A DNA stretch of 64,000 nt, from positions 120,233 to 184,232 of the forward strand of contig NW_003101636.1 of the NCBI RefSeq assembly GCF_000003855.2. Direction: 5' to 3'. Position numbers and translations under genes: made by a program. Shown piece after piece: positions 33,781 through 46,336 of this stretch. This DNA is from Blastomyces gilchristii SLH14081 (taxonomy: Eukaryota > Ascomycota > Eurotiomycetes > Onygenales > Ajellomycetaceae). The notes under the pieces are model-generated. The model saw only the letters and a list, made by a program, of their open reading frames with translations, had not been told where the DNA came from and made no database searches. Position 1 is the stretch's first letter, and each line of letters opens with the position of its first letter.

Positions 33781-36200
33781 TCAGAGATCTTTTAATATTA
33801 AAAGAATCAGAGAATAATCACTTCTGAAGATATAGATAATAAATTATCTATAAAAGAAGACTTTTTTATAAAGTCTATAAGACACTGTAAATAAAGATCA
33901 GTGATCTTCTTCTTCAAGAAGTTATCACTTATACAGAGAAGATATAATACTTATAATCAGAAGATATTAGTAATTATTGAATTCTTTAAGATCTAGTGAT
34001 ATTATCTTCAGAGTAGTAAGTATTCAGTATAAGTTCTCACTGATTATGCAAATCTGTGTTACTTCTTGATAACAAAGAGCTTGATAGAATATCAAGTCAG
34101 ATGAGCAGAGCTGCTTTCAGAGTATAATTTCTATATTCAATATTATTCAGATCAGCTTAATCTCACTGATATACTGTCTAAACAGTCTGATTATAATATT
34201 ATTAATACAGAGAAGAATTCTATAAAAGAATCTCTGTCATCACTGCAGAAGAAGCTGACTGCAGAGAATTGAGATTCTCTGAAGCTTGAGAACAGTACTG
34301 ATAAGACAGCTGTACAACTCAGTATAGAAGATGAAAGAAAATCTGAGTTCTCATAGAAGACTGACACTGAAGATTATAAGCTTCTTATATTATATCTTAC
34401 AATCATTGAATTAATAAAGAATAAAATAATCTACAATCTTTCAATCTGAGTACTTTTAAAATTCATTAATAAGTTACAGAAGAGAAATATATCTACTATA
34501 ACTTAAATTCAGAAGTTGAAGAAGAAAGAATTCAGTTTAAACTTGAAAGAGACAGACTCTAAGTGAGACAGTGCTGCTAAGAAATCAAGTTACTGATAAT
34601 TAGAAGAATGTAAACTTCTACTACTAAATAATTCAGTCTTTATCTCTTATAGCAGAATGATGTATCAGAAGTTATTAAGAATTTATTATAATAATCTTTA
34701 TACAGAACACTTTGAGTTAGAGAAGACTGAGAAGCTTCTAAAATATAAATATATTTAAGACAAGCTCTGAGCAGATATTAAAGAGTATATTAAGACTTAC
34801 AATATCTATCAAAGAATAAAGATTTCATAGTATAAGTAATACAGCAAGTTAATATCACTGCCTGTTTTAAAAAGCTTATGACAGAATTTATCAATAAATT
34901 TCATAGTTGATCTGTCAAAGTCAATAAGAGTCAAAGAATATAACTCAATTTTAATCATTATTAACTATTTCACAAAGATGATTAAATATATCTCTACTTA
35001 TAAAAAGATTAAAGTCTCTGAATTGACTGATCTGTTTTTAGATATCATTATTTATAATCACAGTGCTCTGAAATTATTAATAATAGATTAAGAATTTCTC
35101 TTTATCAGTAAATACTGATCAGCTTTTTACTATTATTTTATAATAAGATGTTTTCTCAGTACTGTATTTCATTCACAGACAGATGATCAGACTGAATATC
35201 AGAATCAGATACTAGAATAGTATCTTCAAGTATTCTATTCATATTATTAGAATAATTGACTTACATATCTTCTAATCACTGAATTCATATATAATAATGT
35301 AAAGAATGCAATCTTAAAGATATTTTCTTTCTATACTTATTATAAATATAATTCTTCATTACTCAGTGACATCACAGATAATATTTCAAAGAGAAAAATA
35401 GACAGTCAGAATGTTAAACAGATACAGAGAACAGAGTATTTCTCAGTATCAGAAGTAAAAGTGAGATTGAAACTTTTAAATAAAATTTATAAGAAGATAG
35501 TGAAAAGTATTCACTATACTCAGAAGTAGTAGATGAAATACTATAATTAAAAACATCTTTTAATGAAGTTCTTAATAGAGAATTAAGTGCTACTTTCAGT
35601 AAAGAATATCAAGATAATAAGATTATATAAGAAGCTCAGTGAGTAGTGACTAGAATCTTTCTCAGTAATAAGAGTGATAAGTAAACAGATATATAAGTTG
35701 AAATTACTCACAGAATTGAAATCAATTTATTCTATTTTTCACATTTTCTATTTAAAGCTCTATAAGTAATATCTCAGAGCAGAGCTGTCTCAGTCAGATA
35801 GTATCAAGATTAAGAGTGATACTGAATATCTTATGAAGAAAATATTGAATAAGTGAACATATTATAGTAAGCTTTAATATCTTATTAAATGAGAAGATTA
35901 TTTATTATCAGAGAATTCATAAGAACTGCTTAAGTATTTGAAAAATGCTGAGAAAGAGATTATAAGCTATAAGATAACTAGTAGAGACTGCTCTATTATA
36001 TATCAGAGATATTAAGTAAGAAATACTGCTTAAGACTTCTCATTTTTTCTTAAAGAATTTTTTTAGAGATAATCTTATAATAATAAGTCAGTATTTTATA
36101 AGCTCTATAACACTCTTCTTCTATTTTCATTCAAAGAATTTTTTAGAAGTTTAATAAGACTACACCAGTATAAAATTCCTGAAGTGATTAATAAGAAAAG
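33781..36200 (+). pseudogene. Gypsy A RNase H, integrase and chromodomain (copy 2)
   Basis: Homologous to 1-2230 of the window and more heavily mutated. RNase H is at 33781-34260. The integrase zinc region is at about 34620-34850 and the core at about 34890-35300. The chromodomain relic is at about 35800-35970. Comparing the two copies shows where each lost C or G; changes at CA dinucleotides are commoner in this copy. Confidence 0.88.
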
Positions 36201-36419
36201 AAAGAGATATTTAAAATTAATAAAAAAGATTAATATTATTGATCTGTGAGTCACTGCTATTCTAATAGAGCTACAGCTCACTGAAAAAGTAAAAAGAGAG
36301 ATCAGAGTCTACTCATCAATAATTACATTCTCATCAAACTTATTCTTCATCATTGAAGTCTCTGATATCAGTATCTTTATCTGCTGAAAAGTTAGTACTG
36401 CAGTGCTGCAGAAGAGTAT

Positions 36420-37335
36420 GAGAAATGTATAAAATATTAACTTATCAACTTACAAAGCATCTCAGTCATCTGCTTTAACTGAAGTGAGATTCTCTTCAAT
36501 CAGTGATTGATCTCTGCAGTGCTTTTAACAGCAGTGCTGATTAATCTCTTCTTAGAGTCAGTCATTCTGAGATATTTTTTTATCTCAGAGATTCATGCTT
36601 TCATCTTCTTTTACAGATAAATAAAAAGAATCTTCTCAGTCTTAACAGAATTCATCAATACTTAAAGCTCTAAGATTCTTACTCTGTACTACTTGAGTAT
36701 CTGAGCTTCTTGTCAGAGCTGACACAATGTCTTCTTATAGAGTAGATAATACTTATAGAAAGACAGAAGTCATTATTACAGATATAATGAAAATAATAAG
36801 AGTGAGAGAAGAGATAGATACATAAGATTCTCTTCTTCTTCAGCTGCTTAGTGTAGTGCAGATAAGTAGCAGTGCTGATCAGAGACTATATCAGAGTCTT
36901 GTTACAGAAAGAAGACAAAGAAATCACAGAACTCTGCAGACTCAACTCAGTAGTATTCTGAGCAGAGCTCAGATATGCTATGAAAGAGAAACTACAGATT
37001 GAGCTTCTTAAAGTCACTGTCTCTGAAATCAAGCTCTCTTCAGGTTTCTCTCTGAATGACTACATAGAGTTATATGTCACTATGTTGACTGAGGAAGAAG
37101 GCAGCATCACAATAGCAGTAAGAGAGACAGAGAAAGAATCAGATATAGATGAACTGATCAGCAGAAGAGATGACATCTTACTACAAGGCACAGCAACTAT
37201 CACTACAGCTGTAAGAGAAGCAGGAGAAGAAGAAGAAGAAGATGTGATAATGAGAGTAATGCTCTCATGATTCATCAATACTGCTGTCTCTACCTTTAAC
37301 TGAGCTTTCTTAGCAGTCACAGAGACTACAGTCAC
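36420..37335 (-). other. Antisense reading frame in gypsy A copy 2
   Basis: The counterpart of 2660-3580. An open segment of 91 codons (37335-37060) leads, across a few stops, into a frame with the same residues as copy 1 (TVTLRSS, SLQSSVISLSSFC, TKQLKKKR). The zinc-like Cys pair is lost here. Its neighbours are the chromodomain upstream and the 3' LTR 480 bp downstream in the element's sense. Confidence 0.4.
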
Positions 37336-37818
37336 ATCACAAAGATATTTAGTTACTAGAAAATGTCAGAAAAAGCTCTTTATTATTCTTTAAGAATAAT
37401 ACTCTCATGCACTCACTGTTGCAATTAAGAGAGAAGAGAAGAAAAATATATTATAAGAGAGAGAAGATCTTTTCAAAAAATCCTGTTACTACTATTAGCT
37501 TTATCTCTAAAATACATCACTTTTACAGAGAATTTTATATATAGAATGAAATATAATGAGAGATCTGTAAGTCACTTATTAACTGCATTTTTCACATCTT
37601 AAATTGATATATAAGAAACTCACTTATCACATATTTAATTTGAATAAAGATGAATAAAGAAAGATCTACACAGTCAGCAGAAAAACTCATCTATTTCTTT
37701 ATATCATACACAGTATATATACTATCAATCAGTTAACAACTGTTACTATACAATAAAGATAACTCTCAATCTGATAATCTTAAGAGTATCAGAACTATAC
37801 TCTTAAAGAGAAGAGCAT

Positions 37819-38350
37819 TATCACACTCTCAGCTGTGTTAAGACTCTGTTACAGTTTCATACAGCTCATCACTTTTATATGAATAGTTTCATTCATTTCA
37901 CAGATTATCTGAACACTCTATGACATCATTCAGATATATTATAGAAAGATTCAATTAATGAATATAAGAATCTCACTTCTATACAAGATTAGCAGATTAC
38001 TCTTTCTTAATAATGAGACATCACTGAGGTATCACTTCAGCTATTCTCACTTATAAAATGAGAGAAGAGTATTCACTCATTGTCTATATAGAATAGCTAG
38101 ATACTGACTTCTTATCAAAGAAGTCAGTGATTTGTTTTTCTTCTACTGAAATATATACAAGAGTTACTGCATTTCTTATACAATCTTCTTAGTATACTAA
38201 GTACTATATCTATGATATTCTTACAATAACTCTGTAGCCTACAAGCTCACTATTCAAGTAAGATAGTCAAGCTCACTTATACAGCTTCTTAAACAACTAC
38301 TTTTACATGACATCACTGACTAGTCATCGCTTCGGTTCCGCCATGTTACA
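37819..38350 (+). repeat. 3' LTR of gypsy A copy 2
   Basis: 532 bp, beginning TATCACACTC (TG changed to TA) and ending CCATGTTACA. It differs from the 5' LTR mainly by transitions and keeps CATCGCTTCGGTTCCGCC near the 3' end. Confidence 0.92.
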
Positions 38351-39516
38351 AGATAACTGAGATATAACATCTTCTATCACTATTCTATATACTCTATAGC
38401 TTGATAAAATAATCATTCAATGTCTGAAGTTATATACAGAAGTCTTTATAAGTCAGGTCTTTATATATACTTATATGAGTCTGTAAGAGTTTGAAAGTCA
38501 GTATCTTCTTAACCATGTTAATCTTCATTCAATTCTGTCAAGATTGATCACCTGCTTCTAGAATCTTAATATTGAAGTCAGAAATGATTCAATGAATATT
38601 ATAAGAGTAGTATTTCTCTGTTAAATACTCTGTAATCAATCTAATACTTTCTGCTATATAGCAGTGTCTTGAAACAGAGCATTGAGATATTTAATAATAT
38701 TATCAGATATTCACAACATCAGTTCACATGTCTTCATTTATAAATTCAACTTTTATCTCATGCATTTATTCAATTGTTCATTAATATATAAATCTTAATT
38801 AATTAATGAACTGATAACATCTTTATCTACACTTAGTTTTATAAGCATTTTCAACCTTCATGATGAATAGAGAGTGAGATTAGAAGTATTGAAATATGAA
38901 GAAGTATTTAGATATTTCTTCAGTATTTATATTATCTCTGATTCAATCAGTGATGAAATTGTTCACATAGAGATTTCTTATTAGAATAATTATTGAATTT
39001 CTTCATAATAATGTTATTAAGTTATATGCATATCAGCTATCTATTATTATTACAATTGTAATATTACTCATAGTCACTGTAGTACTGTATTTATACTCGC
39101 ATTTAAAAGTTCTTTTATATTATTATTAGACATAGTTATATCATTCAATAAATATATGAAATCAGAATAAGTGTAATTATATAAATATCTTATACATTTA
39201 ATATGTCAGAACTCTCAGATCTTTCACTGATATTCTCTTATAAGGTTTTATTCTCTTTATGAGATTTTATTCTCTTCATGAGATTTTATTCTCTTTGTAA
39301 AATCTTGTTCTCTTTGTAAGATCTTGTTACAGAGTCAGAGTGACTAATAAGTAAGCTTCTATTTAAAGACTCAGTATTCACTTAACTGAGTATTCATTTC
39401 TCTATTTTTTATACATTGTTACATGTTCAGATATTCCAATGAGTAATTATTTCTAATAAGAAGATAATAAATGTGAATAATTATCTCTAATGAGAAGATG
39501 ATGAATATTTTTCAAG
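38351..39516 (-). pseudogene. Gypsy C (minus-strand copy), 5' internal region
   Basis: The reverse complement matches 23190-24300, the gag-like region of the plus-strand gypsy C. It is interrupted on the left by gypsy A. No domain is readable. Confidence 0.82.
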
Positions 39517-39828
39517 TATAAGAGATCTTTATTAAATAGATCAGTATAATATATAGATCTTATAATATAAAAAGTGAAAAATGTTAGAGAAGGAAAAAAG
39601 AGAAAGTACAGAAATCAGTAATTGAAGTGAATATTTATATATATACATATTGAAGCTTCAGAGTGAAAGAATAGAAATTTCATATACACAGTGAAACTTC
39701 ACAGCGGAAGAATAGAAATTTCATGAGTTTTTCAGCTGAGAATCAGTAACTGAGTATCAGAGCTTTCAGCGGAATCTATGAAGTGTAATGAAATAGTCTA
39801 CATGATTGATCCGGCGTAGCCCGTCACA
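39517..39828 (-). repeat. 5' LTR of gypsy C (minus-strand copy)
   Basis: 312 bp. On the minus strand it begins TGTGACGGGCTACGCCGG, the best preserved start of the three gypsy C LTRs. It lies directly against the LINE at 39829. Confidence 0.85.
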
Positions 39829-40589
39829 GATGGCTTAAAAAATGAGAGTTTGAACAGATTAGATACAGACATTGCTTATACTGAAGATAATATTAATTTC
39901 ATCTCAGATTTCTGAAATTTGAGCTGTGAATCAAAAGTCTTTGATACTGAACTATTTATAATAGTAAAAGCTTTCAAACTTATTGAGATAAAATCTCATA
40001 AAAGAGAACATAGCTTGAAAGAAATATCAATATTCTCTGATAGTCAAGCTGCTTTGAACAGACTTAAAAATAGTCAGATTTATAATAATTAAATAAATCT
40101 TGAAGTGATTTTAAATTCTGTTATAAAGATTTAAAAGAGAAGAATATTAAAAGTGATAATTTATCTACACTGAGTTTCTAATTATATAAATATTCATGAC
40201 AATGAATTGACTGATTCAGTAGTAAAAAAGAGTTCAGAATTAAGCAGATCTATTCAAAATACAGTATTCTGATCTTTTATAAAGAGAAAGATAAAAGAAT
40301 CTTGTTTAATAAGTGAAATAAAAGCTGATAGAAACAAAAGAAGAGTATATATTATTCAAGATATAAGATAAAATCTAAGTAAATATCTTATTTAATTAAA
40401 TATAAAAATAAAATATTCTCATCTATAATTCAGCTGAAACTAGAACATGATTATTTTAAATCTTATATACAAAGATTTGATGATAGATTTCATTTAACAG
40501 CATGCTTATTCTACAATACAAATGAAAATTCTGAGTTTATTATAATACATTATGCATTATACAATAGTCTCAGAGTCAGATTAAAGAAG
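39829..40589 (+). pseudogene. LINE ORF2 C-terminal part (RNase H), split by copia
   Basis: In plus-strand frames this reads as the RNase H of a Tad1/I-type LINE, colinear with the better preserved minus-strand LINE at 63490-62760. Recognisable segments are DTELFIIVKAFKLIEIKSHK, SDSQAALNRLKNSQI and NIHDNELTDSVVKKSSELS. Trp and Gln codons have become stops. The reading resumes beyond the copia insertion at 46337, in the stretch matching DLNQLNMRFLF, which proves that copia landed in this LINE. Confidence 0.88.
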
Positions 40590-40684
40590 TGTGGAAGGTG
40601 TAAAGCTTGTGTGATTGAAAGGTTGCTAGCTTGTGAAAAGTTATATGGTGAAAGGATTAGTAAGCCAGATCACATGACCTGACA
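40590..40684 (-). repeat. 3' LTR of copia
   Basis: 95 bp, differing from the other LTR (46237-46331) at five positions, all G/A on the plus strand. It contains CAGATCACATGACC, where the partner has CACGTG. Confidence 0.93.
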
Positions 40685-40693
40685 CCCCCACTC
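40685..40693 (-). promoter_or_regulatory. Copia polypurine tract
   Basis: On the minus strand GAGTGGGGG lies directly before the TGTCAGG start of the 3' LTR, the place where plus-strand DNA synthesis is primed. Confidence 0.65.
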
Positions 40694-40920
40694 ACCAGAG
40701 TAACTATACACAATGCTATATACAAAATTCGCCTTCAAATCAAGTACAGATACAAAAAATGACTGGAAAATGTGAAGTAATGAAAAATCAGTCATGATAT
40801 ACATCATTTTTTATCTCTCTATCTCTCTATCTTCTTTATATTCTCTTTTCAATGTGTATATTTCAATATTTCAAGTGGTTTAGTAAGTTCATCCACTGCA
40901 TTCTCAGCAGATGGAACATA

Positions 40921-41449
40921 TCAGATAGATATCTTGTTCTTGCAGACAAGATTCTGAAGAATGTGGAAATGAACCTCTATATGCTTTGAGCGGCGTGGAA
41001 TTGCTTTGGAAGAGGATAGCTCTATAGTGGACTTATTATCGGCATGGATTGTATAAGCCAGACCATTGGCTGTGGTGGGAATGGGGTGATCATCGGCATC
41101 CAGATTGTTGAGGCGGGATGGGATGAATCCAGCGTCTTCTAGAAGCTCTTGGAGACAGACAAGCTCATATGCGGCCTCGGAGGATGCAATATATTCGGCC
41201 TCTGTTGATGACTTGGAGACCTCTGTTTGCCGGCAGCTCCGCCATGCAACGGGACCACCTGCCATGTAGATGATATAACCGGTGATTGAACAGGATCCTG
41301 GATCTCTACCGGCCCAATCGGCATCTGCGTATGCTACAGGTTCAATTTCAGCACCTCTGTGATAGGTTATACCCTCATTGATTGAACCCTGTAGATATTG
41401 GAGTGTATGCTTGTATACAGCCCAGTTCTTTGATGTAGGCCGGGAGCTG
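40921..41449 (-). pseudogene. Copia RNase H domain, open and GC-normal
   Basis: About 176 codons are open from 41449 to the stop at 40921-40923. The frame covers the end of the RT connection (WAVYKHTLQYLQGS), then YADADWAGRDPGS and GGPVAWRSCRQTEVSKSSTEAEYIAS, with RNase H active-site Asp and Glu, then IHADNKSTIEL and RRSKHIEVHFH. This is the canonical copia RNase H. It has many CG dinucleotides and no internal stop, unlike the rest of the element, whose frame meets a stop at about 41450. It cannot be active alone since the RT is broken. Confidence 0.9.
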
Positions 41450-42350
41450 AATCATTCAAGGAATCCTGCGGTGAAGCTCATATCAGGATGTGTATTGAAT
41501 GCCAGATATTGCAGGGATCTGATACTGAATTGATAGAATTGTAGGATAAATTCTGCTGTGTATGTAATCAGTTCCTCATCATCATTCATGAAATTAACAT
41601 TCTTCTTCATAGAAGTGAATGTAGAATGACAGTCATTCATTGAGAACTTCTCCAGAAGATTTCTTATAAAGAGAAATTAAAACAATGTCAATGAAGTTAA
41701 ATCTCTATCAATCTTCATTTCTAGATAGTGATTGAAATTCTCTACATTCTTGATCTTGTAATTAGTGGCAATTTCAGCTCTGGCCCAGTTCAGATCTTTG
41801 ATTTTCAGGCTATAGAGATGAACATCATTCATGTAGATAATTATATAGATCTGTCTTTCATTGTGAATAAATAGTCTGACATCATAGAGACTGATACAGA
41901 AGTCTAAGTGCAATAGCATCTTTCACAGCTTCTTATATCATAAGAGTGCTGCTTGCTTAAGACTGTAGAGTCTCTGCATCAACTCACATATAAGATTATC
42001 ACAGTCTTCATGAAATTCTGTGAATTGATTCATATATATTCATTCATCAGCAGGCAGTTGAGCATTTAAAAAAGCAGTCATCATATCAATCTGCAGAACA
42101 TATCATCTCTGAGATACTGAGATTGCTATGAGAGCTTATAAGATGAATACAGAGATGACAGGTGCAAAGATTCTTGAGTAATTGACTCTCTTCTATTGAA
42201 GATTTCTGCAGACAACTCAGCAGATCTTATAGTGAATAACATCATCTATATTATTGAACTTTTTATCAAATACTCATTAGCTGTGAAGGACACTCATTTG
42301 TGATGTTCTCTCAATCAGTTGTCAGACCTCTATCTATTTCAAATGATTGA
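41450..42350 (-). pseudogene. Copia reverse transcriptase, mutated
   Basis: The segment 41919-41677 reads FIHNERQIYIIIYMNDVHLYS; YMND stands where the family has YVDD, so the first catalytic Asp is Asn. Next comes a segment at 41640-41452 with LITYTAEF and FNTHPDMSFTAGFLE. Stops and frame breaks lie between. Confidence 0.85.
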
Positions 42351-42627
42351 TCTCTTTAATACAGGTCTTGTAATAATACTTTCATTTCATGAAAGCTTTA
42401 ATATGTGTGAGGTTTTTCAGAATTGAGAGTGCAGCAATCTCAGAATCAGTGAGTAGATCTTCAAGACTATCTCTTACTGAAGATTCTCTCACTGTTGATT
42501 TTCTCACTATAGTGATATTCCTTGTAGATGTCAGAAAATCATTAGATTCAACTGTGAATTCTGAGAAGTTCAGTGTATTCTACACTAAAAAGGTAGATAT
42601 TCTCACAGAGATATCATAGTCAATTCA

Positions 42628-43002
42628 TCAATTATTAGTGAGTATGAGAAATAATGAACACTCAGGTTGAATTTTCTCATCAATGAATAAATTATTAATT
42701 GATGAATCAGAAATCACTGCAGTCTCTTGACAGACTGCAGTGAGTAGGTCTGATGTCACTGAAGAAATCACTGCAGCTGCTTTGCGGACTGTATTGAGTA
42801 GAATCTTCAGGTTGTGTGTTATAGTTGATATTGATGAATCAGCAAGATGAAGATTCTTGTGAAAGACAACATCTTTTGATATGTATAAACACCTGTTGAA
42901 GGGGTTCATCAATCTATAATTGATAAAATTATCATATTTTATAAAAATTAACTCTTTGAAACAGAAAGCCATCTTATTAATGAGCTTGAAGACTATCTTC
43001 AA
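42628..43002 (-). pseudogene. Copia integrase C-terminal region and spacer
   Basis: 124 open codons, including KMAFCFKELIFIKYDNFINYRLMNPFNRCLYISKDVVFHKN split over the start, the conserved region after the copia integrase core. A Ser/Thr-rich linker toward the RT follows. Confidence 0.75.
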
Positions 43003-43788
43003 GAATGCTTTGCAACTTCATCAGTGAATGTCACATACAGAAGATAGAGCTTCAAGCCAGATCTTATACAGTGTAATCAGCTTTGTATTTTCAGGGCTCT
43101 CATACAATATTATTGAGATTGATATAAGATTAAGCAGCTCTGTGACTGCAATAACTGTCTCATCTCACATCTTTTTCAGAGCTGAAGAGTCTATTAATAG
43201 TGATTAGAACTTCTCAATGATCAAACTGATTGATCATTCAGATACTTCATCTTACTATGAAGTATGAAGAGAAGTTGACTCTCATTTTATATCTTCACTG
43301 AGCATGTATGCTGTGACTGCATTTGAATTCAATTCTTCATAATCTGAGTGAATGATTGCAATGCCACATCTCAGCAGATTCTTGATGAATTAATTGAAGA
43401 TTTATAGATATCTCAATGTCTCATTCTTACATTTCAATAGAAATATTCATCTCATACAGATGACATCATCTGTTATTATTATTGCAAGCTTCTTATCAGT
43501 GTAAGATGATATATCATTCTCAGTTTCAAGAGTCTCATCATCACTGAATATATTCATTCAAATCTTCAAGACCTTGCAGATAACATGATATGATGTGGAA
43601 TTCTTGTAGAAAGTATATTTCTGTTTAGACTTAACACATGTGACACAGAATGATAATTTCTTCAGACTGATAATAATAATATTAAATTGCAGGTCTCTGA
43701 TTATTTTTAATATACTATTTTCACTGATATGATCAAGTTAATGATGCTACTCATCTATTGAAAGCTGTTTCAGAAGAACTGCAGATAA
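43003..43788 (-). pseudogene. Copia integrase core region, broken
   Basis: This lies between the protease-side open frame and the post-integrase frame. Short fragments only are readable, and the catalytic D,D,E residues could not be assigned with confidence. Confidence 0.55.
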
Positions 43789-44256
43789 TCAAGATAAAGA
43801 TGAAATAACAAAGAAATCAGTATCTGAATTCTTAGAGTTGATTAACTGTTCAATCTTCTCACAGCTGAAAGATCTTAAAGATCCAGCATTTGAATTGTAA
43901 TCTGTTGAGATTGTCTTTGATTTTGAAACAGTCACATATGTCACTGCTTCATACATTGAGTCATTCATTATCTCATGAAATGTCAGTGAGCTGTCAAATA
44001 GAATGTAAATATTATTATAAGACAGATTGAGGTAGAAGATATCACTGTTAATAGATGACAGAAACTCAAAGTAGTTCTCAGTATCAACTTGCATATCACA
44101 GTGAATATAGCCCTGACATTTCATAAGCTCAGTGAAGATCAGATTTGCAGATAGTTCTGACACATAGTATATATAATTGAATTCTATCAATCTTTCATTC
44201 ACTGAGATGAATACAGTGCTGACACTCTGAACCTTTATAATAGCCTTGTTAGTCAC
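43789..44256 (-). pseudogene. Copia protease / GAG-pre-integrase region
   Basis: 155 open codons. The segment IEFNYIYYVSELSANLIFTELMKCQGY follows the protease-to-integrase pattern of copia polyproteins (a VLYVPELSANL-like motif). The active-site Asp of the protease is upstream of the start shown, so this is the distal part only. Confidence 0.75.
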
Positions 44257-45963
44257 TTGAACTGTTGAATTATTGATTACTATAAGTTCTGAAAATCATG
44301 ATCTATCACTCACTATGTGGCATCCAGCATCACTATCTCATATAGTGAGAGGATTCTTGTGAGGTTCCATGAAACAGGCTGATATATTGATAACCTCTGT
44401 GAGGTTTGTCATCTGATAGGTCTCTGATTCATCTGTAATGAATAGTTGAGTTCTATTCTTACTATTGTTCTTTTTCTTCTTTTCTTTGAATTTCTTTATT
44501 CTTGCAGTATTGTTTATTCTTCAATTATTCAGAGCACTATCTGAATTGATCAATCAACAGGTGTCAAAGTGAGATCTCTCACATTCAGAATATGTAGATG
44601 AATTTTCTGATCTCTGATGATTTTGAGAGCTCTCTTGTGTACTGTCATGACCATGTTCAGTACAGCCTTCATGAGCCGGATTCAATGTATTGTTGCTGAT
44701 AGTCAGTGTGGCTGTTATAGCTGTTGTAGCTGTTGTAGCTATTGTAGCTGAGTTAGCTGCAGAATCTATATTCTGCAGGTTCTTTTTATCTTTTGAAGAA
44801 TCAAGCTATGAATGAATTTTCTTCATGAGAAGATCAACATTCAATACCACAGCTGTGAATTTGAAATCCTGTATCTTCTCTATCTTCTTCTGAATGTAAT
44901 TCCTTCAATTGTTGAGTAGAACTGAGTAGAAGATATCAAATATTCACATATCTGAGAGAGAAGCATTCAACATCTTCAATTTTGTAATAGTGAACCAGAA
45001 CTTATCAAAGAATGTGTGTAGATTGATGACCTGTGTGTCATCAAGAGACATGAATTCCAGAACTGTCTCACAGTGTAACTGTGTTTTGAGAACAGAGTAT
45101 TTCTGTTCAATCGCATTTCATAGAGTATAAGCAATTCAATTTTCATCATACTTGGAGAAACATGGTCTGACACCTGCATCCAAGGAGTTTGAGATGAATG
45201 TGTAGAGCCACCGGTTTCTGATGTCCCAGAATGGTGCTCATTTATCATCTCTTTGTAGAGGGTTCTGAGTCTGTCATTTCTCTATCATATATCAACACTG
45301 TGCATCAACCAGTTTCAATTTCATAAAGATGCTTTATGTGATGTAATTAGATGTGTCAGTTAGACTGTTTGATCTCACAGTATTCTTGACATCTTTCTTG
45401 AATTGAGAGATTGCCTTGTCAACACAGCTATTCAGTTTATAAAGATTGAATTTCAACCTTTCACTGAGATTAGAATTCCATGTGACTGTACAGGCTGTGA
45501 ATGTAGTAACAGAATGATTGTTGACATCCTGTGATCAATCTGTAGAGAATCTCTGTTAATGGAGTTTTTCCAGTTATAGTTTGAGTTCTAGAACTCTTTG
45601 CTTCCTCTTGTTCATCTCAAGTATTATCTTGAGATGCTTCATCTGTTGATCTGATATTGCCTCGCCTAAATAGTAGACATCTGAGTGTTCATTATTCTCA
45701 TCAAGAGAACCAGCTTCATCAAGCTGTTGAGTAGATTGAGAGGCCAGCCTGACTGTGTCAGAAGCTGTATTCAAATCAGCTTCAAATTGAAAGAGTGTTT
45801 CAACAATGAAGCTTTCATCAATGAAGCTTTTAAAGGCTTCAGAAGAATGTTCACTGGCAGAGTATGAGTGTGAAGAATCATCATCATTAACTGCAACTGA
45901 TTCAGTGAAAAGAACATGAGATTGTGAATGTGTGTGTGAATGAGATTGTATTAAATCTGTCAT
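44257..45963 (-). pseudogene. Copia gag
   Basis: The likely polyprotein start is at 45963 (MTDLIQSHSHTHSQ). The first 129 codons are open (to 45574), acidic and Ser/Asp-rich, followed by a helical region rich in Lys/Leu. A further open piece lies at 45248-44976. The rest is interrupted. The position next to the 5' LTR supports gag. Confidence 0.7.
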
Positions 45964-46213
45964 CTTGATATTTATTTATTGAATCCTTGTCAATATTGTT
46001 CTCTTTTCTTACTTTTTTACAAATGTGATATGTTTTCTGCAAGTCTCTTTTTTTTTTTTTTTTTAAGTGAGCAGTAGTATTATTGATCATCAAGATCTCA
46101 AACACATCAATACTGATAGAATAAGACAATTTTAACTCCTGATGAGTGTATTGAATGAAGCAGTAGTTAAATAATGATTATATTGACAAGGAATTCCGAA
46201 TTGGCAGTGATTT

Positions 46214-46236
46214 TGCGCAAAACAAGTCTCATAACC
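46214..46236 (-). promoter_or_regulatory. Copia primer-binding site resembling the 5' half of a tRNA(Met)
   Basis: Immediately inside the 5' LTR the minus strand reads GGTTATGAGACTTG. Its complement CAAGTCTCATAACC has the form of a tRNA(Met) anticodon arm (CAT anticodon followed by AACC), as in the half-tRNA priming known for Drosophila copia, and not the CCA-end priming of Ty1. Confidence 0.6.
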
Positions 46237-46331
46237 TGTGAAAGGTGTAAAGCTTGTGTGATTGAAAGGTTGCTAGCTTGTGGAAAGTTATATAGTGGAA
46301 GGATTAGTAAGCCAGATCACGTGACCTGACA
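46237..46331 (-). repeat. 5' LTR of copia
   Basis: 95 bp, TG...CA ends, flanked on the right by AGAAG (46332-46336). Confidence 0.93.
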
Positions 46332-46336
46332 AGAAG

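Larger units (their letters stand above)
30036..38350 (+). mobile_element. Gypsy A copy 2, complete 8.3-kb chromovirus element
   Basis: Two 532-bp LTRs bound an internal region holding gag, protease, reverse transcriptase, RNase H, integrase and a chromodomain, in Ty3/gypsy chromovirus order. The 5-bp flanks are AGATG (30031-30035) and AGATA (38351-38355), a target duplication with one G/A change. Gypsy C sequence on both sides reads across the insertion. A 506-bp MITE sits in the gag region. Every reading frame is broken by RIP-type stops. Confidence 0.93.
40590..46331 (-). mobile_element. Complete Ty1/copia retrotransposon, 5.74 kb
   Basis: It has 95-bp LTRs at both ends with TG...CA termini and AGAAG on both sides (40585-40589 and 46332-46336), an exact 5-bp target duplication. 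Domain order on the minus strand is gag, protease region, integrase, reverse transcriptase, RNase H. A GGTTATGAGACTTG immediately inside the 5' LTR looks like the primer-binding site, and a purine run GAGTGGGGG abuts the 3' LTR. It is less mutated than the gypsy elements but has many stops, except in the RNase H block. Confidence 0.95.
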
